The notes beneath the pieces were generated by a model that did not search any database, had not been told where the DNA came from, and saw nothing but the letters and a program-made list of their open reading frames with translations. Both the position numbers and the translations under genes were made by a program. This document shows, in pieces, positions 1 through 8,822 of a stretch of 35,512 nt of DNA (its first letter is position 1; each line of letters starts with the position of its first letter). The stretch lies in assembly GCF_022179305.1 (NCBI RefSeq), contig NZ_BPQP01000024.1, forward strand, positions 1-35,512, read 5' to 3'. The DNA is from Methylobacterium iners (lineage in GTDB: Bacteria > Pseudomonadota > Alphaproteobacteria > Rhizobiales > Beijerinckiaceae).

Positions 1-601
1 GCTCGATCATCGAGGCGTGACAGGCTCGGGCTAGGACAGCGCGCTACTAGGCAGTTCCATAACATCCAACCCGCGAACGTCCGCTTCCGAAAGCGACAAA
101 GGCGGGCTCCTAGGGCAAGGTCGAGTCGAAAGCCGAACGTCCGCTTCTAGGCGTTAGACCCAGTTCAGCTCACCACCCAATTCGGTCTTTGACGCGTGTC
201 AGGCCATTGTCAGACAGCGAAGGTCCCATGTGCCATCTGCCGGACGTCGTCGCGCAAGAACAAACTTGGGTCCGTCGGCGCTGCCCGGCGGATCTCTTAG
301 TACATCGTTTCTGTCGTCTGCATGGCGGCATCGCTGTATGAGCAGCCGAGTGGTCCCCCCTCGCCCGTCGCGTCCTGGCGTTCCCGTGTCGCCCGTCCCG
401 GATCCACCCTGAACCGGCCACCTCCCAATCACGTGCCCGCATTCTGCTGGTGTCACGATGGTAACCCGCTAGGATGGCCGCCGCGCGAACGCCTTGGTTG
501 CCCACCAGTCCGCAACTGCGACCTTCTCTCTGGTCCGGGAGAAGCCCCGGAGGCGAAGTGAAGCGCTTCCACGGACACCGCTGCGCACCTACATTTCCAC
601 C
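1..601. other. No gene recognised; two copies of a short dispersed motif
   Basis: I see no convincing gene here. The open frames on both strands lack a Shine-Dalgarno signal and recognisable protein content. Two copies of the 12-mer gaacgtccgctt occur at 75-86 and 135-146; the same motif recurs at 20357-20368 and, with one mismatch, at 24959-24970. The upstream end of the zinc peptidase frame is open back to a TTG at 494, so part of this stretch could be coding if that start is used. Confidence 0.5.
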
Positions 602-1288
602 GTGCCCATCCTGCTGGCGCTTAGCGCCGCCCTCCTGTTTGGCCTCGTGTTCGGCCCCCAGTGGTGGGTGCGCCGGGCGATGCAGCAACACGCCACTGAG
701 CGGCCGGACTTGCCCGGGACCGGAGGCGAGCTCGCCCGCCATCTGCTCGACCTGGCGCAGCTGGAGCACGTTCCCGTCGAGGTCGCGCCAACCGACCACT
801 ACGACCCGGTTGCGAATGTCGTGCGGCTGTCGCCGACGAACCATGACGGCCGCTCGATCACGGCGGTCGCAGTTGCGGCGCACGAGGTCTCCCATGCTCT
901 CCAGCACGCAGCAGGGGACCGGCTCCTCGCGGCGCGGGTGACGTTCGCTCCGGTTGTGCAGGGCTTCGAGATTGCCGCGGGCATGGTGATGATAACGGCG
1001 CCCGTGGTGCTTGCCTTCGTCAAGTCGCCTGTCCTGCTCGCCCTGCAGGTGGGTGTCGGCATCGCACTTCTCGGCGTTCGCCTCGTGTTCCACCTCCTGA
1101 CGCTGCCAGTCGAGCTCGACGCGAGCTTCAGCCGGGCTTTGCCCATCCTGGAGACGGGTCGCTACCTCGAGGCAGGCGACATGCCTGGCGCCCGCACCGT
1201 GCTGCGCGCCGCAGCTCTCACTTACGTGGCCTCGTCACTCGTGGCGCTCATGAACATTGCCCGCTTTCGGCGGCTCCTGCCGTTCTAA
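602..1288 (+). CDS. Membrane zinc metallopeptidase, YugP type
   Basis: This resembles the neutral zinc peptidase family of Bacillus YugP (Pfam Zn_peptidase_2), predicted integral-membrane proteases of unknown substrate. The zinc motif HEVSH is at residues 94-98, preceded by the family-typical DHYDP and GRSI segments. A hydrophobic segment lies at about residues 2-20, with two more at about 115-160. I chose the GTG at 602 because it puts the first membrane helix at the N-terminus and gives 228 residues, close to the family's usual length. The frame is also open to a TTG at 494, which would add 36 basic residues. Neither start has a clear ribosome binding site. The family assignment is firm; the substrate is unknown. 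Confidence 0.8.
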   Translation: MPILLALSAALLFGLVFGPQWWVRRAMQQHATERPDLPGTGGELARHLLDLAQLEHVPVEVAPTDHYDPVANVVRLSPTNHDGRSITAVAVAAHEVSHALQHAAGDRLLAARVTFAPVVQGFEIAAGMVMITAPVVLAFVKSPVLLALQVGVGIALLGVRLVFHLLTLPVELDASFSRALPILETGRYLEAGDMPGARTVLRAAALTYVASSLVALMNIARFRRLLPF

Positions 1289-1517
1289 CAACTCCGAGAC
1301 GAGCGTCCGATTTCCTGCCCCAATCGGCTGCAAGCGGAGCGTGCCCGAAAGCGGACGCGAGAGCGCGGCACGGCTTCAGCCGCTTCCCACTCATCCCGCG
1401 CGTGAGGGCATACAGATAACGGGTTCTCTCGACGCTCTGGACGATCCCTGCGCGGACTCACGGACCTGGGAGAGCCGCTGCTCGTTGGGACTCGTTGGAC
1501 CTTGGTAAGGGCGCTTA

Positions 1518-2294
1518 ATGATCAACGCCACTCGGTGCGGCAGCGGCCGCAAACTCCTCCTGATCCACGGCCTCGGCGGAAGCCAGCGCTCGTGGAGCCC
1601 GATTGTCCACGCCCTTAGCGCGGAGCGCGAGGTGATTGCGATCGACATGCCCGGACATGGTGCAAGCCCGCCTGAACCTGATAGCGGGACCTTCGCCGGC
1701 CTTGTCGGTAGCGTGCAGCGCTTCATCACCGAGAGCGGCCTTGCCGGCGTCGATCTCGTCGGAAGCTCCATGGGCGCCCGCATCGTTCTCGAGCTTGCCC
1801 GGCGTGGTAGCGGCGGGAATGTCGTCGCGCTCGATCCGGGCGGCTTTTGGCGTGGCTGGGAGCGCAGCTATTTCAAGGTCACGATCGGCGCCTCCGTCCG
1901 CCTCCTCCGTGCGCTCCGTCCTGCCTTGCCTGCTCTCAGCCACAACGCGGCGTCGCGGACGACGCTTCTGGCTCAGCTCTCGGCGCGACCTTGGGCGCTC
2001 GATCCGAACGTCGTCGTGACCGAGCTGGAGAGCTTTGCCGCGACACCGACCTTCGACGCGCTCGTCGGGGACCTCGCTCACGGACCCGAGCAGGAAGGAT
2101 CGGCCGCCGCTCCTGAGAACCGGATCACGATCGGTTGGGGCCGGCAGGACCGGCTCTGCTTGACCGGCCAGGCCGCACGCGCCAAAGCGGCGTTTCCGGC
2201 CGCGGAACTTCACTGGTTCGAGCAGTGCGGCCATTTCCCGATGTGGGATCAGCCTGCCGAGACGATCCAGCTCATTCTCACCAGGACTGGGTGA
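1518..2294 (+). CDS. Alpha/beta hydrolase
   Basis: This is a 258-residue alpha/beta-hydrolase-fold protein. The oxyanion-loop motif HGLGG is at residues 17-21. The nucleophile elbow GSSMG is at 82-86, with Ser84 as predicted nucleophile. The acid is probably Asp211 in GRQDRLC, and the base His239 in CGHFPMWDQP. The motif order and the compact lid region between about 105 and 160 fit small esterases, C-C hydrolases or lactonases, but nothing fixes the substrate. It stands alone, with about 230 bases upstream and 470 downstream to the next gene. It has no signal peptide, so it should be cytoplasmic. Confidence 0.85.
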   Translation: MINATRCGSGRKLLLIHGLGGSQRSWSPIVHALSAEREVIAIDMPGHGASPPEPDSGTFAGLVGSVQRFITESGLAGVDLVGSSMGARIVLELARRGSGGNVVALDPGGFWRGWERSYFKVTIGASVRLLRALRPALPALSHNAASRTTLLAQLSARPWALDPNVVVTELESFAATPTFDALVGDLAHGPEQEGSAAAPENRITIGWGRQDRLCLTGQAARAKAAFPAAELHWFEQCGHFPMWDQPAETIQLILTRTG

Positions 2295-2700
2295 CCGCAG
2301 TCGCCCTGACACCAGCTCACGTGCCGAACGGGCCGTCTGACCGAACGTTTTCGGACGCCGGCATCCCGCCCGACTCGGACGGACGCTGGTCGAATATGAG
2401 TGGTTCCGGGTCAATCTTCGCAGCCTTGACCGTCGCTTTCGCTAGCCGTCTGCCGCGGCGAGAGGGGATCGTCCTCCTTCGGTTTCCAATCTCCGAGTGG
2501 ATTTCGATTGTCACGGACCGACGAAGGGTATGGTCTCACGCGTTCGTGAGATATAGGGCGGCGCTTGCTCCATCCCGTCGCGGCAAGCTCGATGCAGCGA
2601 CGGCGATCATGCCGAAGCGTGATGGACGGACACGGACGGCATTTTCTGGGGCAATAAGATCAGGCCACCGGCGATCACAGCCCATCCGGACACCGCGCCC
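2295..2700. other. Intergenic region without a recognised gene
   Basis: No protein, RNA or clear promoter was recognised. It matters for the start of the kinase that follows. That kinase's frame is open from 2623, after a TGA at 2620-2622, but contains no ATG, GTG or TTG before 2767. Confidence 0.4.
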
Positions 2701-2766
2701 GACGTCCTTGACGCCGGACGCCTCGCCGCGCTCGACGCCTATGACATCCTCGACACCGCGCCCGAG

Positions 2767-5574
2767 TTGGGTTTCGACGACGTCGTCCTGCTCGCCCGCA
2801 ACATCTGCAACACGTCCGTGGCCCTCGTCAGCCTGATTGCCGGCAACCGGCAGTGGTTCAAGGCCCGCGTCGGATTTCCTGAGTGCGAGACAGACCTGAA
2901 CCACTCGGTCTGCGCGCATGTCCTGTCCGAGCCCGACCTGCTCGTCATCCCCGACTTGACGAAGGACCCGCGCACGAGGGCGAACCCACTCGTCGCCGGC
3001 GGGCCGCGCATCCGCTTCTACGCAGGCGCACCTCTGCGGACCCCGGAAGGCAAGGTGCTGGGCAGCCTTTGCGTCATCGATGGCGAACCCAGGCCCGGGG
3101 GACTGACCCACGTCCAGGCCGAGTCCCTGCGCGCCCTTGCCAGCCAAGTCATGGCGCAGATGGAGCTGCGCCGGGCGCTAGCGGACCAGCGGCGTGTTCT
3201 TGAAGAACGGGAAGGCTTGATCCGCACCCAGGCCGAGATGTCCGTCGCCCGCGGCGACCTCGGCACGATCCTGGATGCTCTGGTGCACGGCGCCATGGAA
3301 GCCATCCCGCACGCGGAAGGCGCCGTCATCGAGATGTGCGAGGGCGACGAACTCGTCTACAGCGCCACCAAGGGCAACCTCATGGGCCACGTCGGCCTGA
3401 GGGTCCCGCTCCAGGGCAGTCTCGCCGGTGCCTGCCTGCTCACGAACGAGCCGCTCCTGGTGCCGGACGTTCTTGTGGATCGGAGGGTCAAACGCGACCT
3501 GATAGATCGCCTGCGCTTGCGCTCTTGCGTGTTGGCGCCGGTGCGTCGCGCTGGCAAGCCGGTTGGCGTCCTCAAGCTCCAATCGAGCCAACCCGATGTC
3601 TTCACGCAAGCCGATCTCAGGCTGATGCAGGTGTTTGCTGGCACTGTGTCGGCCGGTCTTGCTGAGGCCGGAGAGGCCGCTGCCCGGCGCGAGGCGGCCC
3701 GCAGCGAACGCCGCCGCCAGGCGGTGTTCGACAGCGCCGCCGATTACGCCATTATCCTGCTCGACCTCGACGGCAACGTCACGGACTGGAACGAGGGCGC
3801 CACCGCGATCCTTGGCTGGCGTCCCGAGGAGATGTGCGGGAAGCCAGCCGATATCTTCTTCACCCCCGAGGATCGCGAAGCCGGCATCCCGGGCATGGAG
3901 ATGCACAGCGCGCTGACTGAGGGACGTGGCATCGACGAGCGTTGGCACCTGAGGCGGGATGGCACCCGCTTCTGGGCCAACGGCGAGATGATGGCGCTGC
4001 GGGACGAAGACGGCACAGCCATCGGCTTCATGAAGATCCTGCGCGACCGCACCGAGCAGCGTCTCAGCTACGAGCGCCTGCACGAGGCCAAGGACCGGCT
4101 CCGGCGGGCCCAGGAAGCCGGCGGCGTCGGGATGTTCGTCGTCGATGCCGACGGCGTCCTGCACCCGACCCCCGAGTTCTGCCGCCTTTACGGCCTGCCA
4201 GTGCGCGAGGCTTACCCCTCCACCGCTTTCGAGCATCTGGTCATCCCCGAGGACGCACACCTCGTCTCGACCGCTGTCACGCGCGCCAGCGGCGAGGCTC
4301 CACGCGATGTCGAGTACCGGATCCGACGTCCCGACACCGGCGAGATCCGCTGGATCGCCCGCAAGGGCGACCTTGAATACGACGACCTGGGTCGACCCGT
4401 GCGCTTCGCTGGCGTGTCTCGCGACATCACCGAGCAGCGCTTAGCTCGCGAAGCGCTCGCGGAGAGCGAGCGGCGCAAATCCGCCCTGCTGGAGTTGGGT
4501 GACCGCCTGCGCGATCTCAGCCGCACTTCTGAGATGACCCTGATGGCAGCCGAGATTGTCGGTCGAACCCTGAACGCCGGGCGTGCCGGCTTCGGGCGGC
4601 TCGACGCCTTGGGCGAGCACGTCGATCTTGAGCTGGACTGGACTGCGGTGGGGCTGCGCAGCATCGCCGGCCGGCACCGCTTCGAGGATTACGGTGACCT
4701 GCGCCGGGAACTGCTGAGGGGCGAGCCGGTGATCGTGCGGGATGCATGCCGGGACCCGCGCACGGCTGCATGTTCTGGCGCCCTGCAGGCCCTCGACGTC
4801 GCCAGCCTGATCAATATGCCGGTGCGCGAACGCGGACGCACCGTGGCCCTGTTCTTCGTTCACGACCGGGTGCCACGGGACTGGAGCCGGGAAGAGCTCG
4901 GCTTCCTGCGTGCCGTGGCCGACCGCGTCGAGGCGGCGGTGGCCCGCGTGCGCGCCGAGGAGCAGCAGCAACTCCTCAATCGCGAACTGTCGCATCGCAT
5001 GAAGAACACGCTGGCCATGGTGCAGGCCATCGCCACACAGACCCTTCGCGGTGCGAGCGACATCGAGGCCGCAAAAGAGGTTCTGGCCGCCCGGCTCATA
5101 GCCCTGGGCAAGGCGCACGACATCCTGATGACCGGCGACGGCGAGAGCCAGGGTACCGATATCCGCACCGTCATCGAGAATGCGCTCAGCCTGCACGAGG
5201 ACCCGGAGCGGCAACGCTTTGACCTTCAGGGACCTCACGTCCCCTGTGGCGCCCGTGCGGCCCTGTCGCTGGCGTTGATGGTGCACGAGCTTGCCACCAA
5301 CGCGGCCAAGTACGGTGCCCTGAGCACACCGACCGGGCGGGTAGTGTTGACCTGGGAAGTCGGCAGCACCGGCGACACCAAGACAGTCCGGCTCACCTGG
5401 CGAGAGGAAGGTGGGCCTCGGGTGACCGCTCCGTCGCGAGTTGGGTTCGGCTCGCGCCTGATCGAGCGCGGGCTGGCTGGCGCCGTCGGCGGGCAGGTTG
5501 AGCTGCGGTACCCTCCCGAAGGCATGTGCTGCACCCTGGTCGCGCCCCTCACCGGATTCCTGGCGGAGGGTTGA
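2767..5574 (+). CDS. Multi-sensor HWE histidine kinase (GAF-GAF-PAS-PAS-GAF)
   Basis: This is a large soluble sensor kinase. In order: GAF (about 1-135), a short coiled coil, a second GAF (about 155-300), PAS (from about 317, followed by a PAC segment ending RDRTEQR), PAS (from about 445, ending SRDITEQR), a third GAF (about 569-730), and an HWE/HisKA_2 kinase core from about 735. The phosphoacceptor is His743 in ELSHRMKNTL. The ATP-binding N box is HELATNAAKYG from residue 840, with a WREEGGP motif further on. HWE kinases of alphaproteobacteria often feed the PhyR/EcfG general stress response, but no partner regulator is encoded here. The TTG start is doubtful. The same frame upstream encodes GAF-like residues (RLAALDAYDILDTAPE, from about 2719), so the true N-terminus is probably 16 to 45 codons earlier, at an ATT or ATC, or is frameshifted. 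Confidence 0.88.
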   Translation: MGFDDVVLLARNICNTSVALVSLIAGNRQWFKARVGFPECETDLNHSVCAHVLSEPDLLVIPDLTKDPRTRANPLVAGGPRIRFYAGAPLRTPEGKVLGSLCVIDGEPRPGGLTHVQAESLRALASQVMAQMELRRALADQRRVLEEREGLIRTQAEMSVARGDLGTILDALVHGAMEAIPHAEGAVIEMCEGDELVYSATKGNLMGHVGLRVPLQGSLAGACLLTNEPLLVPDVLVDRRVKRDLIDRLRLRSCVLAPVRRAGKPVGVLKLQSSQPDVFTQADLRLMQVFAGTVSAGLAEAGEAAARREAARSERRRQAVFDSAADYAIILLDLDGNVTDWNEGATAILGWRPEEMCGKPADIFFTPEDREAGIPGMEMHSALTEGRGIDERWHLRRDGTRFWANGEMMALRDEDGTAIGFMKILRDRTEQRLSYERLHEAKDRLRRAQEAGGVGMFVVDADGVLHPTPEFCRLYGLPVREAYPSTAFEHLVIPEDAHLVSTAVTRASGEAPRDVEYRIRRPDTGEIRWIARKGDLEYDDLGRPVRFAGVSRDITEQRLAREALAESERRKSALLELGDRLRDLSRTSEMTLMAAEIVGRTLNAGRAGFGRLDALGEHVDLELDWTAVGLRSIAGRHRFEDYGDLRRELLRGEPVIVRDACRDPRTAACSGALQALDVASLINMPVRERGRTVALFFVHDRVPRDWSREELGFLRAVADRVEAAVARVRAEEQQQLLNRELSHRMKNTLAMVQAIATQTLRGASDIEAAKEVLAARLIALGKAHDILMTGDGESQGTDIRTVIENALSLHEDPERQRFDLQGPHVPCGARAALSLALMVHELATNAAKYGALSTPTGRVVLTWEVGSTGDTKTVRLTWREEGGPRVTAPSRVGFGSRLIERGLAGAVGGQVELRYPPEGMCCTLVAPLTGFLAEG

Positions 5575-6137
5575 GGCCAACCGTGGTCGACGAAGTTCGA
5601 TATGGGCTCGCCTCGGTACACCAGCCGCCTCGACGAGTTGCCAGTAGTGGCCGCGGCCTAGCTCCGCCGTTGGTCGAGTTCTGCGGTGGAACCCGCCGGA
5701 TGCGTTTTGATGGAAGCACCGCCGAGCTTTCTAGGTAACCGTGGCCACCGTCCAAGGGCGAGGTGGTTCATGCGATGCGTCGGGAAGGTGGGTAGCAGGA
5801 TGCGCTTCCCGCTACCGGTACCCACGAAGGACTAGCGTTAGGACGTGCCTGAAAGGATCAAGTTCCTTTCGCGTGTGACCGGTATGTCCGACCGGTGGGT
5901 CACCGCTCGGGTCGTAAGCCTGCTCCAGCCGCTGGTCATGGCCGAGACGGGTCTGAGAGTGGCCGTAGCGGCTCGCCATGTGTGGTGAAGCCGAAACACC
6001 GGCAAATGCTGGCGATTGATGCGTGCCGGCTAGGTTCAAGCGGCTGGCTTCTCTAGGTTTTACCTTCGCAAGCGCCTATGCCACCTAAGGATCACAGTGA
6101 ACCTTGCCATTTGGGCGAGGGCACGAGGGGCTTGCGA
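5575..6137. other. Long intergenic leader ahead of the stressosome operon
   Basis: No gene was recognised over about 560 bases. Two small inverted repeats sit close together: gaaagg/cctttc (5851-5856 and 5865-5870) and gtgacc/ggtcac (5875-5880 and 5898-5903). I looked for an EcfG-type promoter (GGAAC, 16-17 bases, CGTT) and found none with correct spacing. The GGAAC at about 5688 is only 10 bases from CGTT. Confidence 0.35.
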
Positions 6138-7013
6138 ATGGCGAACGAGGGAACCGGAGCCTTGGTAAGGGTCGTGTCCGAGGAAGAGGGCACGATCCTA
6201 ACGGAATGGCTTGGCCTGCTTAAGTCTGGTGGAGCGCTGCAGACGGGGCGCATCCGTGAGGCCGAACTCCAGACGCAGGCCAAGACGGTACTCGGGCAAT
6301 TGCGCGACGCGCTGGCGTCCGGCGGCTCGAACGCGGACCTGGAGGCCTACGCCACCCTTCGCGATACCCTCGGCGAGATCTCGCGGTCCCGCGCCATCCA
6401 AGGCTTCACCCCGACGGACACCGCCAACTTCGTCCTGTCGCTCAAGGAGCCGATCTTTTCCTCGCTGAGCCGGTCCCATGCGAATGACGCCAAAACGCTG
6501 GCGGCCGCGATCCTCTCGACGAGCCACCTCCTCGACCAGCTGTCGCTCCACACGATGGAGGTCTTCCTCCAGAGCCGCGAGGATGTGATCGGACGCCAGG
6601 GTCAGGAGATCGCCGAGCTTTCCACCCCGGTGGTCAGGCTCTGGGACGGTATCCTCGCCCTGCCGCTCATCGGCACCCTGGACAGCGCCCGCACCGGCGT
6701 CGTGATGGAGAACCTTCTCCAGGCCATCGTCGACGAGGAGGCGGAGATCGCCATCATCGACATTACCGGTGTGCCCACCGTCGACACCCTGGTGGCCCAG
6801 CACCTCCTCAAGGCCATCGCCGCGGCGCGCCTCATGGGCGCCGATTGCATCATCTCCGGCATTCGGCCGCAGATCGCGCAGACCATGGTCCATCTCGGCG
6901 TCGAGCTGAACGTGGTCTCGAAGGCGACGCTGGCCGACGCCTTCGCGCTCGCCCTGAGGCGGACCGGCCGGACGGTGGTGCGCAAGCAGCCCGTCTCCCC
7001 GTCGGCTTCCTGA
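6138..7013 (+). CDS. rsbR: RsbR-type stressosome STAS protein
   Basis: This is a stressosome scaffold and sensor homologue. The N-terminal half (about residues 10-155) is a helical sensor region like RsbR/RsbRD proteins. The C-terminal half is a STAS domain, with landmarks LPLIGTLD, IIDITGVPTVDT and GIRPQIAQTMVHLG. Compared from memory with Bacillus RsbRA, the second phosphosite (Thr205) is conserved as Thr217 in the VDT motif. The first (Thr171) corresponds to Ser183 in LDSAR. The ATG at 6138 is preferred because GAGGGG precedes it by 7 bases. An in-frame ATG at 6078 lacks a comparable site. It is the first gene of a packed operon, 17 bases before the RsbS-like gene. In known systems RsbT phosphorylates this protein under stress and is thereby released. 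Confidence 0.88.
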   Translation: MANEGTGALVRVVSEEEGTILTEWLGLLKSGGALQTGRIREAELQTQAKTVLGQLRDALASGGSNADLEAYATLRDTLGEISRSRAIQGFTPTDTANFVLSLKEPIFSSLSRSHANDAKTLAAAILSTSHLLDQLSLHTMEVFLQSREDVIGRQGQEIAELSTPVVRLWDGILALPLIGTLDSARTGVVMENLLQAIVDEEAEIAIIDITGVPTVDTLVAQHLLKAIAAARLMGADCIISGIRPQIAQTMVHLGVELNVVSKATLADAFALALRRTGRTVVRKQPVSPSAS

Positions 7014-7030
7014 GGACTGGCACCGGCATC

Positions 7031-7429
7031 ATGGACCGCATCCCGATCCTCAAGCTCGGTGGCGTGCTCATCGTCACCATCCAGGTCGACATGCACGACC
7101 GCCTTGCCCTGGCCCTAGAGGAGGACCTGACCGCGAAGATTGCCAGTACGGGCGCACGCGGCGTGCTTATCGAGATCTCCGCGCTGGAGATCGTCGATTC
7201 CTTCATCGGGCGCATGCTCGACAACATCGCCGCCATCTCCCGGGTGCTCGATGCCGAGACGGTGGTGGTCGGCATGCGACCGGCGGTGGCCATCACGCTG
7301 GTCGAGCTCGGTCTCGAACTGACCGGCATCAAGACGGCCCTGAACGTCGAGCGCGGCATGGCGATGATGCAGGCCCGCCTCCATGAGGATGACGAAGACG
7401 GGAGCGCGCGTGCCCGTTACGAGGACTGA
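7031..7429 (+). CDS. rsbS: RsbS-type stressosome STAS protein
   Basis: This is a single-domain STAS protein of 132 residues, close to Bacillus RsbS in length and motifs: IPILKL at the N-terminus, then IEISALEIVDSFIGRML, then GMRPAVAITLVELGL. In RsbS the serine of the DSF motif (Ser59) is the site phosphorylated by RsbT; here it is Ser57. With RsbR it would form the stressosome shell that holds RsbT. I chose the ATG at 7031 because the protein then begins exactly like RsbS; the frame is open further upstream but only inside rsbR. The C-terminus has an extra acidic tail (HEDDEDGSARARYED). The gene end overlaps the RsbT-like gene. Confidence 0.9.
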   Translation: MDRIPILKLGGVLIVTIQVDMHDRLALALEEDLTAKIASTGARGVLIEISALEIVDSFIGRMLDNIAAISRVLDAETVVVGMRPAVAITLVELGLELTGIKTALNVERGMAMMQARLHEDDEDGSARARYED

Positions 7430-7814
7430 GACCCTCCCCATCCGCTCCGGCGACGACGTGGTCCGCATTCGGCAGGCCGTGCGGACGCGTGCCATCGAGG
7501 CCGGCCTCGGGCTCGTCGACCAGACCAAGATCGTCACCGCGGCCAGCGAGCTCGCTCGCAACGCCCTCGATTATGGCGGCGGCGGCGAGGTCCGCGTCGA
7601 CGTCCTGCAGGAGGGTATGCGAAAGGGCGTGCGGCTGTCGTTCTCGGACCAGGGGCCCGGCATCCCTGATATCCAGAAGGCGTTGACCGACCACTACACC
7701 ACGGGTGGCGGCCTCGGGCTCGGGCTGGGTGGAGCGAAGCGCCTGTCGAACGAGTTCCATATCGAGTCGGCGGTCGGCGTCGGAACCCGCGTGACCATTG
7801 CGCGCTGGAAGTAG
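7410..7814 (+). CDS. rsbT: RsbT-type switch serine kinase
   Basis: This is a GHKL-fold ATPase of the anti-sigma/switch-kinase family. The N box is ELARNALDYGGGG, the G1 box is DQGPGIPD, and the G2 loop is glycine-rich (TGGGLGLGLGGAKRL). In known stressosomes RsbT phosphorylates RsbS and RsbR, leaves the complex and activates a partner (RsbU in Bacillus). The GTG at 7410 gives 134 residues, nearly the length of Bacillus RsbT, and has GGGAG shortly upstream. An in-frame ATG at 7383 would add 9 residues. The start lies inside the preceding gene, suggesting translational coupling. No RsbU is present, so its downstream target is unknown. The C-terminal domain of the two following proteins are candidates. 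Confidence 0.88.
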   Translation: MPVTRTETLPIRSGDDVVRIRQAVRTRAIEAGLGLVDQTKIVTAASELARNALDYGGGGEVRVDVLQEGMRKGVRLSFSDQGPGIPDIQKALTDHYTTGGGLGLGLGGAKRLSNEFHIESAVGVGTRVTIARWK

Positions 7815-7817
7815 GCG

Positions 7818-8822
7818 ATGATCAGCGTACCCGTCACGGAGGCGAGCCAGGTCGCCGAGGCGCGTCGGCGGGCAACCGGATTGGCTCAGGGATTGGGCTT
7901 TGGCGAGATCGCGACGGGCCGCGTCGCTATCGTCGCGACAGAGCTATCGACGAACCTGGTCAAGTACGGGGTCTCGGGCGAGATTGTCCTGAACGCCTTC
8001 GAGGACGAGACCGGGACGGGGGTCGAGATCCTCGCCCTGGACAAGGGTACCGGCCTGACCAATCTCGCCGATGCCATGCGCGACGGGCACTCGACCGGGG
8101 GCAGCGCCGGCACCGGCCTCGGGGCGGTACTGCGGCAGTCCCAGTCCTTCGACATCATGTCATGGCCCGGCAAGGGCACCGCGATCCTATCCCGTCTCAC
8201 GGCCAATCCCGCACCTAAAGATGTAGATACGGCGGTCCAGCCTTTCGCCGGCGCGGTGGCGGTGCCGCTCAAGGGCGAGACCGTCAATGGGGATGCGTAC
8301 TGCATCCGTCGGCACGGCGCGGGGTGGACCGTGATCGTTGCGGATGGGCTCGGACATGGCCCGGAGGCGGCAAAGGCTTCCGAGGAGGCGGTGAGGCTGT
8401 TCCGCAAGTACGAGCACGAAGCGCCGGGCAGCATCCTTGCTACTGTCCATTCCGGTCTCGGCCATACCCGTGGCGGAGCAGTATCGGTCGCCAGGTACGA
8501 TCCTGGCAGCGGCCTGGTGACCTTCGCCGGCATCGGCAACGTCGCCGGGGCCGTCGTGGCCCGCGGCGAAACCAGGCGGACAGTTTCCCTTGCCGGGACC
8601 GCCGGTCATGTCGCCCGCCGCATTCAGGAGTTCGAGTACCCGCTTCCGGTCGGTGGAATGTTCGTGCTCTGCTCCGACGGCATCGGGACCGGCTGGTCGC
8701 TCGAAGCCTATCCCGGGCTCGTCGGAGCGCACCCGAGCCTCATTGCCGGAGTGCTATACCGCGACTTCACGCGCGTTCGCGACGACGCCACCGTGGTAGT
8801 CGTCCGGGGAGCGTCCTCGTGA
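7818..8822 (+). CDS. Fusion of RsbW/RsbT-like ATPase and RsbX/SpoIIE-type PP2C phosphatase
   Basis: This is a two-domain protein of 334 residues. Residues 1 to about 130 are a GHKL ATPase like RsbT/RsbW, with N box ATELSTNLVKYG, DKGTGL, and the glycine loop STGGSAGTGLGAV. From about 145 to the end is a small PP2C-type phosphatase like RsbX or SpoIIE. Its predicted metal-site segments are NGDAYC, VADGLGHG, LCSDGIGTGW and RDDATVVVV. RsbX resets stressosomes by dephosphorylating RsbR and RsbS, so that is the likely role of the phosphatase half. The fused kinase half would make this one protein able to act in both directions. It starts 3 bases after the RsbT-like stop and shares GTGA with the next gene. 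Confidence 0.85.
   Translation: MISVPVTEASQVAEARRRATGLAQGLGFGEIATGRVAIVATELSTNLVKYGVSGEIVLNAFEDETGTGVEILALDKGTGLTNLADAMRDGHSTGGSAGTGLGAVLRQSQSFDIMSWPGKGTAILSRLTANPAPKDVDTAVQPFAGAVAVPLKGETVNGDAYCIRRHGAGWTVIVADGLGHGPEAAKASEEAVRLFRKYEHEAPGSILATVHSGLGHTRGGAVSVARYDPGSGLVTFAGIGNVAGAVVARGETRRTVSLAGTAGHVARRIQEFEYPLPVGGMFVLCSDGIGTGWSLEAYPGLVGAHPSLIAGVLYRDFTRVRDDATVVVVRGASS

Noticed and set aside
170-1093. 307-codon minus-strand frame opposite the zinc peptidase
   Set aside because: It is arginine- and histidine-rich with no motif, and lies antisense to a gene with a clear HEVSH motif. It is a high-GC shadow frame.
3178-4260. 360-codon minus-strand frame inside the GAF/PAS kinase
   Set aside because: The opposite strand has well-formed PAS and GAF domains throughout. 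The minus frame has no recognisable domain or ribosome binding site.
5575-6137. EcfG-type general stress promoter before the stressosome operon
   Set aside because: GGAAC occurs near 5688, but CGTT follows after only 10 bases instead of 16-17. No other correctly spaced pair was seen.
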